Assembly (NCBI GenBank): GCA_002633005.1
Contig: NMRA01000083.1
Location: 136,896-200,895, forward strand
Reading direction: 5' to 3'
DNA length: 64,000 nucleotides
Origin: Phoronis australis
Lineage: Eukaryota; Phoronida; Phoronidae
The translations under genes and the position numbers were made by a program. Under the pieces are notes generated by a model. The model was not told where the DNA came from, made no database searches, and saw only the letters and a program-made list of their open reading frames with translations. This document shows, piece by piece, positions 49,301 through 64,000 of this stretch (position 1 is the first letter of the stretch; each line of letters begins with the position of its first letter).

Positions 49301-49879
49301 CCCATTTTAATAACAAAAGATGAATACCAGTAAATAATTTTAATCCAAATTGAAAAGTGGTAGGTTTCATAAAGACATTGTTTTGGGGATTTAAATTAAA
49401 AATTTCTCGAGTTAAAAGAGACTTTAAAGATTCAGCTTTTTAAAAAAACTTGGAGTATGGTAGACTGGACAATGTGGATAAGTTTGGCTTAGGTCAACGA
49501 GACAGAAATTTTAAGGGGCAGACAATGTCAACCAAACATTTTTGTCTTCCAAATGATTTCATGCTCTACTTATTACATATAATTTCTTCGGATATGACCT
49601 GAATTAAATTAGTTTTACTGGAACATTTATACATTTACCATAGAAAATAAAATTGAACACAAATGTCAAAATGAATGATTTTAGTCTAGAAAGAGCCAAA
49701 AGCGTTATAACATGTTAGAAATCGATAAAGAAACTCTTGGAAATACTTTTAACTTCCTTCTACGCCACGCTGCCGTCTCATTGAACACTGACATACCTTC
49801 CATAATGCTATGTAGCGAGGCCATCTCTTCTTCATACACCTTGTGCACTCGCTCAATCTCATCAAACTTCCCTTGCTCC
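13199..49879 (-). CDS. RABEP1: Rabaptin-5 orthologue with C-terminal FYVE finger (Rab GTPase-binding effector protein 1)
   Basis: Nineteen exons on the - strand, one of them duplicated, join in frame to about 836 residues; the first roughly 100 are missing at the N at 49880. Human RABEP1 is 862 residues. Shared blocks in order: AQEDAEVLRSVVLPLEEEV, SSRTDLEMYVAVLDTQKRAL, WQMANDQFLESQRLMMMDMR, GRTCDMCSNYEAQL, LLLKYREEIITAK, VQRDFVKLSQSLQVQLEKIR. The protein is mostly coiled coil. In vertebrates the family bridges Rab5 and Rab4, and binds Rabex-5, on early endosomes; the Rab5-binding region is the C-terminal coil, conserved here. Human RABEP1 ends just after it, but this protein continues into a complete FYVE finger. 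The 13-kb intron 17114-30102 hosts an antisense LRR gene. Internal exons form an unbroken phase chain, which makes the model strong. RABEP2 is less likely given the DMCSNYE block. Confidence 0.93.
14222..14332 (-). CDS. RABEP1: Rabaptin exon: end of Rab5-binding coil and start of FYVE
   Basis: This exon encodes VQLEKIRQAETEVRWQHEDD, then IEDCTSCKQPFTVTRRK. The first part equals human VQLERIRQADS; the second starts the FYVE finger (C-x2-C). The region usually read as WxxD is W-Q-H-E-D-D. 37 codons; donor GTAGGT. Confidence 0.92.
14760..15100 (-). repeat. Tandem repeats carrying copies of a 5' splice site
   Basis: Downstream of the exon ending at 15095, the 3' end of that exon and its donor (sense strand: TCACTTCAG|GTGAGC) recur at about 15045 and 14993, at 50-52 bp spacing. 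A second array of about 62-66 bp units (14760-14960) follows, with a GTGAGT in each unit. Confidence 0.8.
15095..15211 (-). CDS. RABEP1: Rabaptin exon: Rab5-binding coiled coil
   Basis: 39 codons, phase 0, including SEAVQRDFVKLSQSLQ, nearly identical to human SEQVQRDFVKLSQTLQ. Acceptor ctttttag, donor GTGAGC, the latter duplicated downstream in the intron. Confidence 0.93.
15758..16107. repeat. ACACCAACAGACA-type minisatellite
   Basis: About 350 bp of imperfect units of roughly 20 bp (such as caccaacagacacgac and caccaacagacatgac) in a rabaptin intron, close to the donor at 16129. The long frames translated from it on both strands are low-complexity artefacts. Confidence 0.85.
16130..16296 (-). 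CDS. RABEP1: Rabaptin exon: coiled coil
   Basis: Encodes AMHQSVRSELERESKVRNEA and continues to ALTIQLEEQTKER. The heptad-rich sequence fits the segment before the Rab5-binding region. It starts with two bases of a split codon; donor GTAGGT. Confidence 0.9.
16660..16925 (-). repeat. Tandem partial copies of an exon end and its donor
   Basis: The last roughly 50 bases of the exon ending at 16924 and its donor are repeated downstream. On the + strand acctaactt occurs at 16922 (real), 16856 and 16785, each followed by aactaat-t-cctgagat and ttctc-aagaacat. A weaker copy begins near 16675. The copies keep usable donors (GTAAGT, GTATGT). Confidence 0.85.
16924..17113 (-). CDS. RABEP1: Rabaptin exon: conserved KYREEI block
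   Basis: Encodes DMQLLLLKYREEIITAKVAR and continues EHIEGNLKSEIMFLKDQVHSE. It corresponds to human LVLKYREDIINVRTAADHVEEKLKAEILFLKEQI. 190 nt, phase 0 to 1, donor GTAAGT. Confidence 0.93.
17960..18154. mobile_element. Inverted-repeat element of about 195 bp (MITE-like)
   Basis: The left arm starts ccaatacaccttattcatgc; the right arm ends gcatgaataaggtctattgg, its near-exact reverse complement. Pairing continues through aaaaagagcctcc and attt-aaaaaacaatg for about 65 bp, around a short loop. It encodes nothing and looks like a non-autonomous DNA transposon or hairpin element. Confidence 0.75.
19868..19980. mobile_element. Palindromic MITE, copy 1
   Basis: Ends read GGTAATAGTCTGATATAACG and, on the other strand, GGCAATAGTCTGATATAACG. 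Even the flanking aaatat/atattt pairs. Related copies lie at 2295, 32382, 53783 and 55496. Confidence 0.75.
24573..24815 (+). CDS. LRR gene exon 1 (acidic N-terminus)
   Basis: 81 codons from ATG 24573, donor GTACGG after AGCAAG. Reading through the donor would give a 115-aa frame with no further similarity. An untranslated upstream exon could begin after ttttcag near 24409, but this is unproven. Confidence 0.75.
24573..28323 (+). CDS. Leucine-rich-repeat protein, nested antisense in a rabaptin intron
   Basis: Two exons, 24573-24815 and 26716-28323, join in phase 0 (AAG|GGG) to about 616 residues. The ATG at 24573 is preceded in frame by a TGA, which supports the start. The N-terminal exon is acidic (DDDDDIPSDSESGSD, then EEEED). 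A long Ser/Thr/Gln-rich, probably disordered region follows, with another acidic serine run (SDSDSDSNMSDESEVDS). From about residue 360 there are ten to eleven LRRs of 23 residues of the SHOC2/'typical' type (L-x-x-L-x-L-x-x-N-x-L-x-x-L-P), for example NLRYINLSKNSFGIFP and SLEVLDVSFNQLTRVP. There is no signal peptide, transmembrane segment, kinase or death domain, so an intracellular scaffold is my inference. I do not recognise the orthologue. Confidence 0.85.
25456..25533. repeat. 26-bp direct repeat, three perfect copies
   Basis: The unit ttttgtgaatggctggaag plus cctatag occurs three times without change inside the intron of the LRR gene, which indicates a recent expansion. Confidence 0.9.
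26716..28323 (+). CDS. LRR gene exon 2 (disordered region and LRR array)
   Basis: Acceptor tctcattgcag; 535 codons and a TAA at 28321-28323. The LRRs begin near 27540 (SLPPSLTSHEHVQALKL) and run to the end. The last repeat is cut short at TELQTAGNGLTH with no capping domain. The exon is the longest open frame of the window. Confidence 0.9.
   Translation, partial: GSFHRKRLLRSNHLKRILDRIKNIPQRSQSLDTADWANKCLSQTVSHSLPQLNTEDKDRGNSPTAIYKQTFKTSAPNLSDDSAIRSSSTTPEVPSVGDRMLPKRVSLLSRRQQQNSEPIIKHVMNAIHHTGLQAGGATVRHTVSPQPGLKQTNQTSREQISRQLQSTNDKSLRKYTGDGSNLVNKYEFMYMSNNETSDSDSDSNMSDESEVDSKCFSTTRELNLLITAHDKTKALTSLPALNNNDPEYFVSPESNVLIRAELDTKISHSNWVDFSDMRLLSLPPSLTSHEHVQALKLDGNWIQKLPDDINLLDNLQCISIRGNYLYNVPENLDKCEHLQWLNLEDNSLTTLPGHVTHLQQLSYLNVKKNSLENFPHVITTLQNLAVLDLSENTHLKLKPGYLKHLKHLTWLSLAATVTLAIPTDIDQCTKLQHLDISRNILRRLPPSIKNLTNLRYINLSKNSFGIFPEVLCAITSLEVLDVSFNQLTRVPDSITKLCKLRNLNLENNSFRRIPPYLTTMTSLTELQTAGNGLTH
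29027..29032 (+). terminator. AATAAA signal, possible 3' end of the LRR gene
   Basis: A canonical AATAAA about 700 bases after the LRR stop. The distance is plausible for a 3' UTR but no transcript end is shown. Confidence 0.4.
30103..30204 (-). CDS. RABEP1: Rabaptin exon
   Basis: 34 codons, phase 0, encoding LLRLQRHNDELIGLHSKHAQ then DIDLPNNLE. It aligns with human LVRLQKDNDSLQGKHSLH and DFILPDT. Acceptor ttgcttacag, donor GTAAGT. Confidence 0.92.
31020..31310 (-). repeat. Dispersed repeat, inverted relative to a copy near 33.6 kb
   Basis: Read on the - strand, ctaggttatgtagga...tcaaatttgacatcctatctcaaaaaa...gaaactttcag parallels 33598-33940 on the + strand (ttaaggttgtgtaga...catcatatctcagaaa...gaaactttcag). 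A third relative may lie at 21388-21545. Diverged, no coding capacity. Confidence 0.5.
31819..31857 (-). CDS. RABEP1: Rabaptin 39-bp microexon
   Basis: Thirteen codons, SNLTAGREDVNKE, between acceptor gtgtttcag and donor GTGAGA. Human has QAKRDVQEQ...SEE at this place. Phase 0 at both ends. Confidence 0.85.
32382..32490. mobile_element. Palindromic MITE, copy 2
   Basis: Starts gggtaatagtctgatataac. The inner arms aaccactttt and tggttctcaaaatgcaggc pair with the left half, so the whole 109 bp can fold back on itself. It lies 21 bp from a rabaptin donor (32510). Confidence 0.75.
32511..32609 (-). CDS. RABEP1: Rabaptin exon
   Basis: 33 codons, phase 0, ITDLSFKVLTSGKTVSELQ and then a QQEMTEQL helix. 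Acceptor ttcttacag, donor GTAAGA. Confidence 0.9.
33136..33357 (-). CDS. RABEP1: Rabaptin exon: CDMCSNYE block
   Basis: 74 codons, phase 0. GRTCDMCSNYEAQL is the most diagnostic motif of the family (human GRRCDMCSNYEKQL). It is followed by coiled coil KELELERTMVERLKKERDDL. Confidence 0.95.
33506..33569 (-). repeat. tRNA-like segment (SINE head or tRNA pseudogene)
   Basis: On the - strand a tagcagagcgttag A-box-like stretch is followed 30 bases later by GGTTCGATTCC, a perfect B box. The acceptor arms do not pair, so this is not a working tRNA. Confidence 0.45.
35926..36053 (-). CDS. RABEP1: Rabaptin exon
   Basis: Encodes PTPESEESKSLVASVR and RRMVSEKEWLMLQQE, matching human RLVSETEWNLLQKEV just before the CDMCSNYE block. 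The donor GTGAGT is followed by a short ggtggtcag direct repeat. Confidence 0.92.
36482..36716 (-). CDS. RABEP1: Rabaptin exon: linker with acidic/hydrophobic motifs
   Basis: 78 codons. SEDLFGAFQKANF resembles the phenylalanine-containing adaptor-binding motifs of the human linker region, and VPGLTEAQHRAIT corresponds to human LTKDQERAIK. Low coiled-coil content. Phase 0 to 1. Confidence 0.9.
37160..37287 (-). CDS. RABEP1: Rabaptin exon
   Basis: Encodes ELQKKDLEREAQEKLVKDLQ and continues ERQRQAEAEQQ. Human has VEELKKKDQEDDEQQRL. The donor GTACTG is weak, and tctcacctg repeats just beyond it. Confidence 0.88.
37673..37820 (-). repeat. Tandem copy of exon end and donor
   Basis: On the + strand actcaccagatatctgcc (real donor and exon end, 37813 on) has a copy actcaccagacatctgccg at 37732, 81 bp away; gacaggatacac is also repeated (37681 and 37767). 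The copy keeps a full GTGAGT donor. Confidence 0.8.
37819..37977 (-). CDS. RABEP1: Rabaptin exon: NDQFLESQRL block
   Basis: Encodes WQMANDQFLESQRLMMMDMR, virtually identical to human WQKANDQFLESQRLLMRDMQ. It joins the preceding exon as HE|VCALLE (human HEVCHLLE). Donor GTGAGT. Confidence 0.95.
38034..38640. repeat. 29-bp minisatellite, about 21 units (copy 1)
   Basis: Unit cacacagcacgctagtcaac plus attgaaata. The first units carry attgaa; the last four carry actgaa. It sits in the rabaptin intron close to the acceptor at 37978. Confidence 0.95.
38863..38998 (-). CDS. RABEP1: Rabaptin exon, copy 1 of a duplicated block
   Basis: Encodes LKELSTTLKAEKSSRTDLEM and continues YVAVLDTQKRAL. The protein is the same as that of the copy at 40626-40761. 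The acceptor here is ttttaag, less canonical than the ttttcag of the other copy. At 136 nt it cannot be used twice without a frameshift. Confidence 0.85.
39219..39361. repeat. Pair of head-to-head tRNA-like segments
   Basis: On the - strand (39283-39219) tgtagtagttagagtgctgg plus a tttaaatccc B-box-like end. On the + strand (39306-39361) tgtggttagagtgacagatt. They look like tRNA-derived SINE pieces; the same pair recurs at 40982-41124 in the duplicate block. Confidence 0.4.
40017..40017. other. Single N: contig join
   Basis: One ambiguous base separates two copies of the same block (38034-39567 and 40018-41331). The sequence before it (39568-40016, about 450 bp) does not match the sequence that follows the second copy. 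Confidence 0.9.
40018..40404. repeat. 29-bp minisatellite, about 13 units (copy 2)
   Basis: Same unit as at 38034, but only the first three units carry attgaa and about ten carry actgaa. The left edge is cut by the N. Confidence 0.95.
40626..40761 (-). CDS. RABEP1: Rabaptin exon, copy 2 of a duplicated block
   Basis: The same coding sequence as 38863-38998, with acceptor ttttcag. Phase 0 to 1, continuing into HE|VCALLE. I take it as the other allele of one exon. Confidence 0.85.
41429..41509 (-). CDS. RABEP1: Rabaptin 81-bp candidate exon
   Basis: Between acceptor actattttgcag and donor GTGAGC, 27 codons encode KKSGSMRNSPSKDSLTADLS then PEEVEDK. Both ends are in phase 0, so it fits exactly between YESV (44753) and LKELS, and skipping it keeps the frame. 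Human RABEP1 has only a few residues here, so it may be a lineage-specific or cassette exon. An antisense open frame over the same bases has no support. Confidence 0.7.
41510..44752. other. Rabaptin intron without recognisable content
   Basis: AT-rich sequence with no open frame above 84 aa, no conserved motif and no clear repeat structure. Confidence 0.6.
44753..44869 (-). CDS. RABEP1: Rabaptin exon: AQEDAE block
   Basis: 39 codons, phase 0, AQEDAEVLRSVVLPLEEEVK followed by ALKQKLRETDAKLQQYESV. Human AQEDAEKLRSVVMPMEKEIAALKDKL. Acceptor tattgcag, donor GTGAGC. Confidence 0.95.
45722..45827 (-). CDS. RABEP1: Rabaptin exon with two possible donors
   Basis: Encodes PSFLSTVSKSLKRVRGITGQ then EPENLEDSFRK, the latter like human EEENLENEMKK. 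Two donors 6 nt apart (GTAAGC at 45721, GTACTG at 45727) both keep the frame and differ by Val-Leu. I give the stronger site; human spacing favours the other. Confidence 0.85.
45946..46165. repeat. ATA/TAA microsatellite with atcac interruptions
   Basis: About 220 bp of aataata runs broken by atcacta, in a rabaptin intron. Frames translated from it are meaningless isoleucine-rich strings. Confidence 0.95.
47986..48109 (-). CDS. RABEP1: Rabaptin exon: N-terminal coiled coil
   Basis: Encodes ADEASTSTAAKYELEKSKLM and continues DMNKRLLHQMNELRN. Both borders fit in phase with the neighbours (MEA on one side, RDSPSF on the other). Similarity to human is weak, so the call rests on frame, splice sites and coil character. 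Confidence 0.75.
49797..49879 (-). CDS. RABEP1: Rabaptin exon, cut by an assembly gap
   Basis: Encodes EQGKFDEIERVHKVYEEEMA then SLHSIME. The EEMASLHSIME part matches human EEVASLQAVMK. The 5' side stops at the N at 49880, and nothing beyond continues the frame sensibly. The start of the gene is therefore missing. Confidence 0.8.
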
Positions 49880-52877
49880 NGCCGATTTGACGGATGACAA
49901 TGAATGAACACAATGAAATTAACAACGTCGTTTTACAGCTTGTAAGATTCATAATAAACGTATTTTGAATATTGCAATGCATGTGTTCCAAAATCTAAAT
50001 AACTTGGGTCCTATATTTTTGTATTAGTGCGCGCCGAATGAAAGTAATCGTGAGTGTTGCTGTGTTGCAAAATCTCTTATCCTGGGCCCATTTGAAAAAT
50101 TCAAAGTTTTACTCATATTTGTTTTCGCTGCTCTTTTCAAATATTACAGTAAAAACTACGTAAAACTCTCTCCATAAAAAGTACAGTCTGCTAGCTAGAT
50201 TGTAATCAGTTGATCATATCCGCATGAGCGAAGCCAATTATCCTCGCTCGTGACTCGATGACTAGAGCAGCTTGGCGGCATCCCTTTGATCGTGAGCCGA
50301 GCGCGACTCAGTCAAGGTGGATAAATACGGTCTAGTTCAATTTTCCATACCCCACCGTTTACCTTAACCACTGGGGTTAGAACCAATCTTATTTAGTGGG
50401 AATGTTCATAGCATGGTGTATACTCAACATTGTTTATTATTCTCCACATCTTTTCCTTAATTTACTTAATTTCTCCTGTACTTTCTCTCACTTAAAACTA
50501 ATCTGAGCACTAAGACCAGCCCCAGTACTCAGCATTAACATCACACTACAGCCACTATACGTCACCAATGTCCATCGATTAGGTTACCGTTCACGATCAA
50601 CCAGATCAGATGACAATAACGATGAATAATAATAACAACATTGCAGACTGAAGTGAATGGAGTTCATTGATTGCTTCAACAGAATGGGCACTAACTGGAT
50701 TCATCAGTTATAGCAAGTTGAAGTTTACGATTTTGATTTGACTTTTTAGTATTGTCTGCAGCTTTAGGGGTTATTCAACTGACTCAAAAGCTTCCTGTGT
50801 ATCATGTATGCCACTGCGTTTTCTTATTATTTATGCACGGGGAAATTATTGTATCACCAATCACACTATAAAAGCCACGGGTTTCACAAGAGCATCTATC
50901 AGTGGCGAACTAGTTCGTTTGACGGCAAATCTGCATGTCCTACTGTTAGACACAGTGTCGAGTTCGGCGAGTGTCTGTCACTGTCAGACTCGTCAGGGAC
51001 CAAACCCCAAGCACGGAATATCAAAATGCACAGCACAGCACAAATTTACTATAACATGATTTGACAGATACCTTCAGATTCCATTGCAGAACTGGTGTGG
51101 AGAACAATTTTTTATATTAGTTGCCTAGTAGATTCCAATAAAGTACGTCTTTTGCTAACTGAGAAGGTGAAGATTGATTTTCCATGTCCGCCATGTTTGC
51201 TCTAATTTAAGCCCCTTGTGCTAGATAAAATCAGTTGTAATTGATCATGATCCTGCTGCGTCATCGTAACCTGTCACGTACTGCTACTATTATTTGAAAA
51301 GTCAATTTTTTTGCAATCATCGTAGCATTTTTTGATATATAATTCCACAGAAAGGCAAATGAACGTTCAGTCTTTTTGCACTGTGCGCCATCTATTGAAT
51401 GCAACGAACAACTAATACTGGCAAAAGCCATAACTGGACAGTTAGGCCTAACAAAAAAATTCATGAAAGTTTCTTAAGCAATCAGACGATCTGAGTCCTC
51501 CAATACCTGAAATTTTCATATCATAAGAACATTAAGAAAACTACAACAATGTTATATTTTGGTTTTATTTTTGATGACAAAAATGAAGTACAAAAAGTCA
51601 GTAACATTCAATGAATATGAGAGTACACAGCTGAGAAAAGGCAATCATGCTGTCCAGCCAAGCAAACCTAAAGTGACAAATTCACAATTTCTTCATACAA
51701 CCTTCCACAACATGAAAAAATAGAACTATTGAGCACGCATCTAACTTTGTTGAATATAGTAAATTGTTTAAAGTGGCTACAAACCCACCTTCAATTAAAG
51801 AAACTGCCATTTGACCATTTAACCAGTATAAAAATTTACGCAACTTGCTCATAACTCAGATGAGAAGGGATTTTTGGTCTTGCAGAGAACTGGAAGTTTG
51901 TAGTTGCTCAAGAAAATGCTCATAGAATAAAATGACACACCGTGACAAGTCATCTCAGTCAATAATGAATTGTCAGGTCTTTCCAAGCCCAGAAATCTAT
52001 TTCGACTAAAGAACAATTCGAGACCAAATTTCGTAATGGTGAGGGGTCTAAATCAAAAGCTGTTTTTATGACAGAAGGTGAAATTAAAGCCACTTCAAAT
52101 GACACAAACCAACATGAAGGCAAAGAAAACTTTTCAGTAGCGTAATCAAATTAGTGACCGTCTCTACTGAAACCTCAATCAAAATAGATGCGAAAACCAG
52201 GCTTAATAAGCTGATGCAATTCAAAAAGGCACACCAATGCATTTTATTCACCATTTGTCACGAGGAGTTGATTAGACACAAAAATAGAAAAGATGATTAG
52301 ATTGACATTTCCTCTTCATATGTCCATCACACACACATTAAGTTACTTCAGGCACTCAGTACTTAAATGTAACCATGACTTTTTTAAGACCTAAAATTAT
52401 CACAGCGACCAACCTAATTCAAAAAGCATGAACAACTAATTGATGTCAGAATCTAATTCAGAAAAAAACTTGCTAAGTCTGTCCAGCAAGGGATGCTGAA
52501 AATTATGTGCTGGAAAAAAACATTCACGGGCACAGCACAATGAAAAAACAATCACATATTTTGTTGAAGCCTCAAACAGCACTAATGCAGGTCAAGCATT
52601 AGTTACAAATTTTAAACAAGAACAAATCAAGTTAGAGGCAGCCAATGTTCCCACTGAATCCAACAGTGAAATGCATCTGCTAAATGGTGTTACTATGAGT
52701 GATCACTATATGTATCAAATAGCAAAAGCTAGGAATCGCAACTCAAAACACGAACCAAAGATGGCGCTGAATGGTGTGGCAACTTCCGTCAGAATGGGTC
52801 AGTCATCAATGCCCTTTAGAAGGAGCCGGGCAGCACAGCAACATCGCGAGAAAATTACAATGAGTTTCCAGGAGTCT
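49880..52877. other. N and unassigned 3-kb stretch
   Basis: The N at 49880 interrupts a rabaptin exon. The stretch to the SMARCB1 3' end should hold the rabaptin first exon(s) and promoter, but I could not identify them. A locally GC-richer part near 50210-50330 could be promoter-proximal; that is only a guess. Confidence 0.5.
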
Positions 52878-52883
52878 TTTATT
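52878..52883 (-). terminator. AATAAA polyadenylation signal, candidate for SMARCB1
   Basis: AATAAA on the - strand about 330 bases after the SMARCB1 stop at 53214, the first clear one downstream. Confidence 0.45.
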
Positions 52884-53213
52884 TATATTTTCCACACCTA
52901 TACCCACAAACATACATATACGTTTGCGTGTGCTTAGTTGAACAAATATTGCTTAAATTGACATTATAAACAGTTAGTAACACATAAAAGGTTGTGTCTA
53001 AACAATGCATTAGCAATACAGGATGCAGCGGGTCCATTCAACGTCTTGCTGGTCAAATGTTCAAAGATGTGGAATGTGCACCACCAAATGAAAGGACAGT
53101 GGTGGAAACATTGTTTATAGTTTCCCACAAATCAAAGCACCACAGATTTCCAATGCCACCAACAAAGAGTCCGGTGCACATACGGGCACAGAGTGATTTA
53201 CATTTTCTTCCGT

Positions 53214-62234
<9,021 letters not shown>

Positions 62235-64000
62235 CTAAAATGTATGAGTTAATTAATTAGGAACCCTTCGTCACACTTACCACTTAGCACAGCTAAGCTT
62301 AACACTTTTCAACACAACTAATCACACACTATGTGCACACACGTCTAAATCAAATCCTAATCAGGACTAAGAGCCATTTTACGATATAACAGCAACGTGA
62401 TGAAATAAGTTTTGTAGCTAGATGGTAATAGGGTAGTTGGTAGACAGTGTTCTGCATTCTTGTATGGATCTATTCTGATACAGGGAGACATTTCCCAGGT
62501 TTTTTTTTTCTCTTTCTTTTTTCTTAGGTTTATTGCTATCCAAGTCGTCAAACTGCTACTGTTGTCAGGGCTTGACACTAACAGTAGCCCGATGGCCCGA
62601 CAGCAGGTAACTTTCCCAAATTGTCAAACATCTCAAAATGTCTCTGAACGAAAGAAACTGCACTTTGTCCTTCATCTATTTTGAACATAAGAATTAGAAA
62701 TTGGGTCAAGCAAAAGATAATAATAATAAAGTGGTATTAAACAGTATACATATAGCTTCCGCAGATTCACTTTCTCGAAGTTCTCTCATACACTTGGAAA
62801 AACACATACACTCTGTATAGGCAAACAATGGAACAGATGAAAACAAAACCTTCATTGAAAACACGACTAAACTTTTTGTTTGAAAATTTGATAGAGTCGC
62901 TCTAGTATCGAAACAATCTCTTTTCTTCAGGTGTGCAGCCATGTAGCAAAACACCAAGAGACATAACAAACAAACAAAGGAAAAAGGAAACTGTTTTGAC
63001 ACTACGAGCGACTCTGTATCAAGCTATCAAACAAAAAATTTAGTCATGTTTTCAACGAAGTTTGTGTTAACGAAGGGCTGCTACTGAACTACAATGATTT
63101 GAAAACAAAGAGAACCAAAATACATTACAGTAACAATTATCCAAGTTAAGAACGTGAAAAATGAATTACTTTGTTCGAAGACGAAGCTTGTCCCATATTT
63201 TAGAAATTGGCAATACTGGCTGCGCCAAATTCAAGAATCACCAAAAAGACGGCAAAAGTAACAATGTCTGAAATTTTGAAATTAATATGATGGCTGTGGT
63301 TTCACTTTTTATAAAAATACTTTGTAACACGTCACCAGTCAGAAACATCATTGACTTTAGACAGTTTAAGCAAGTTGAATTGGAGTTGTCCAAAACTACA
63401 AAGCCTATAGTACTGTATACACATAGTGTACCTAATTATCGGATGGAACCTAAATATCGGACATTTCATAAAATCTTACTTGAAGCATAATCTATGAATT
63501 AAATGACACCAATTTTTGTTCCGTTGTAATGCATTCAATGTCCGGCACTGTCTTGTTTTTTTTATATAGCGTTGCCTCGTTTTGATTTCACTGAGAGAGG
63601 GTGCAATTTAGACCCCCAAGTCCGCCTAAAATGGACGATCGCTAAATCGGTTACAAAAGTTGAAAATAAAACATTTTTCCACAATGAAACCATCTCATTG
63701 AACTGACAATATGTCACTGTTCCATTTTTTCATTTGTTTTTAAACTCAAGTCAAACCCCAACCGCGCACATGCGGGTGTCATGTCAAGAAGCCAAAGTGA
63801 TACTAAAAACTGCAGTGAGTTTGCACGTGCTTTAGTCGTCTGCACTAATTCATCGAAACGACTTGGCGCCGTCATCAGATTTTATTTTATGGATAATTTT
63901 GTTGCGAATGGACCTGTGTTCTAGCAGCATATATGTCAAAACACTGGAGCTGAAATTTGGCTACAAGGTGCCTGCGGCCATTACATGGTTAGTCAGTTTT
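62235..64000. other. Probable SMARCB1 first intron
   Basis: I looked for the initiating exon (the FQLE...GSE segment of the family) on the - strand and did not find it. No other supported gene is present. Confidence 0.55.

Noticed and set aside
63780-64000. Possible first exon of SMARCB1 at the right edge
   Set aside because: No frame encodes the conserved N-terminal segment on the - strand.

Overview
This is animal nuclear DNA, AT-rich and intron-rich. Exons are short (37-240 bp), with GT/AG borders, introns up to about 13 kb and many dispersed and tandem repeats. Three conserved bilaterian genes are recognisable by family knowledge: TBL2 (+ strand, 3' half), a rabaptin-5 orthologue (- strand, lacking only its extreme 5' end) and SMARCB1/SNF5 (- strand, lacking only its first exon). 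A fourth, unnamed leucine-rich-repeat gene lies on the + strand inside the largest rabaptin intron. The rabaptin ends in a complete FYVE zinc finger, which vertebrate RABEP1 lacks, so an invertebrate is likely. I cannot settle on a phylum; an invertebrate deuterostome (amphioxus, acorn worm, echinoderm) or a lophotrochozoan would fit.

Layout. 1-7.4 kb: last six exons of TBL2. 7.4-13.2 kb: intergenic, between convergent 3' ends, with a degenerate tandem repeat of about 150 bp and an RNase H remnant of a retrotransposon. 13.2-49.9 kb: rabaptin, 19 exons including one duplicated, read right to left. Its 17.1-30.1 kb intron holds the nested LRR gene (24.6-28.3 kb), an inverted-repeat element and copies of a palindromic MITE family. 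49.9-53.2 kb: an unassigned gap. 53.2-62.2 kb: SMARCB1, eight distinct exons, the last two present twice. 62.2-64 kb: probably SMARCB1 intron 1.

Single N positions at 40017, 49880 and 54802 are contig joins. Two of them separate near-identical blocks (one rabaptin exon; the last two SMARCB1 exons). The copied rabaptin exon is 136 nt, so using both copies would break the frame. I read these blocks as unmerged haplotypes. They record allelic differences: a 571-bp MITE present in one copy and absent in the other, a 29-bp minisatellite of different composition, and a changed 3' splice site.

Roles, from family knowledge. Rabaptin-5 is a coiled-coil Rab5/Rab4 effector of early endosomes. SMARCB1 is a core subunit of the SWI/SNF (BAF) remodeller in the nucleus. 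TBL2 is an ER-membrane WD40 protein. They share no pathway, and their adjacency looks like ordinary gene order. The least expected structure is that at least three rabaptin introns carry tandem copies of the preceding exon's 3' end together with its 5' splice site, giving rows of decoy or alternative donors.
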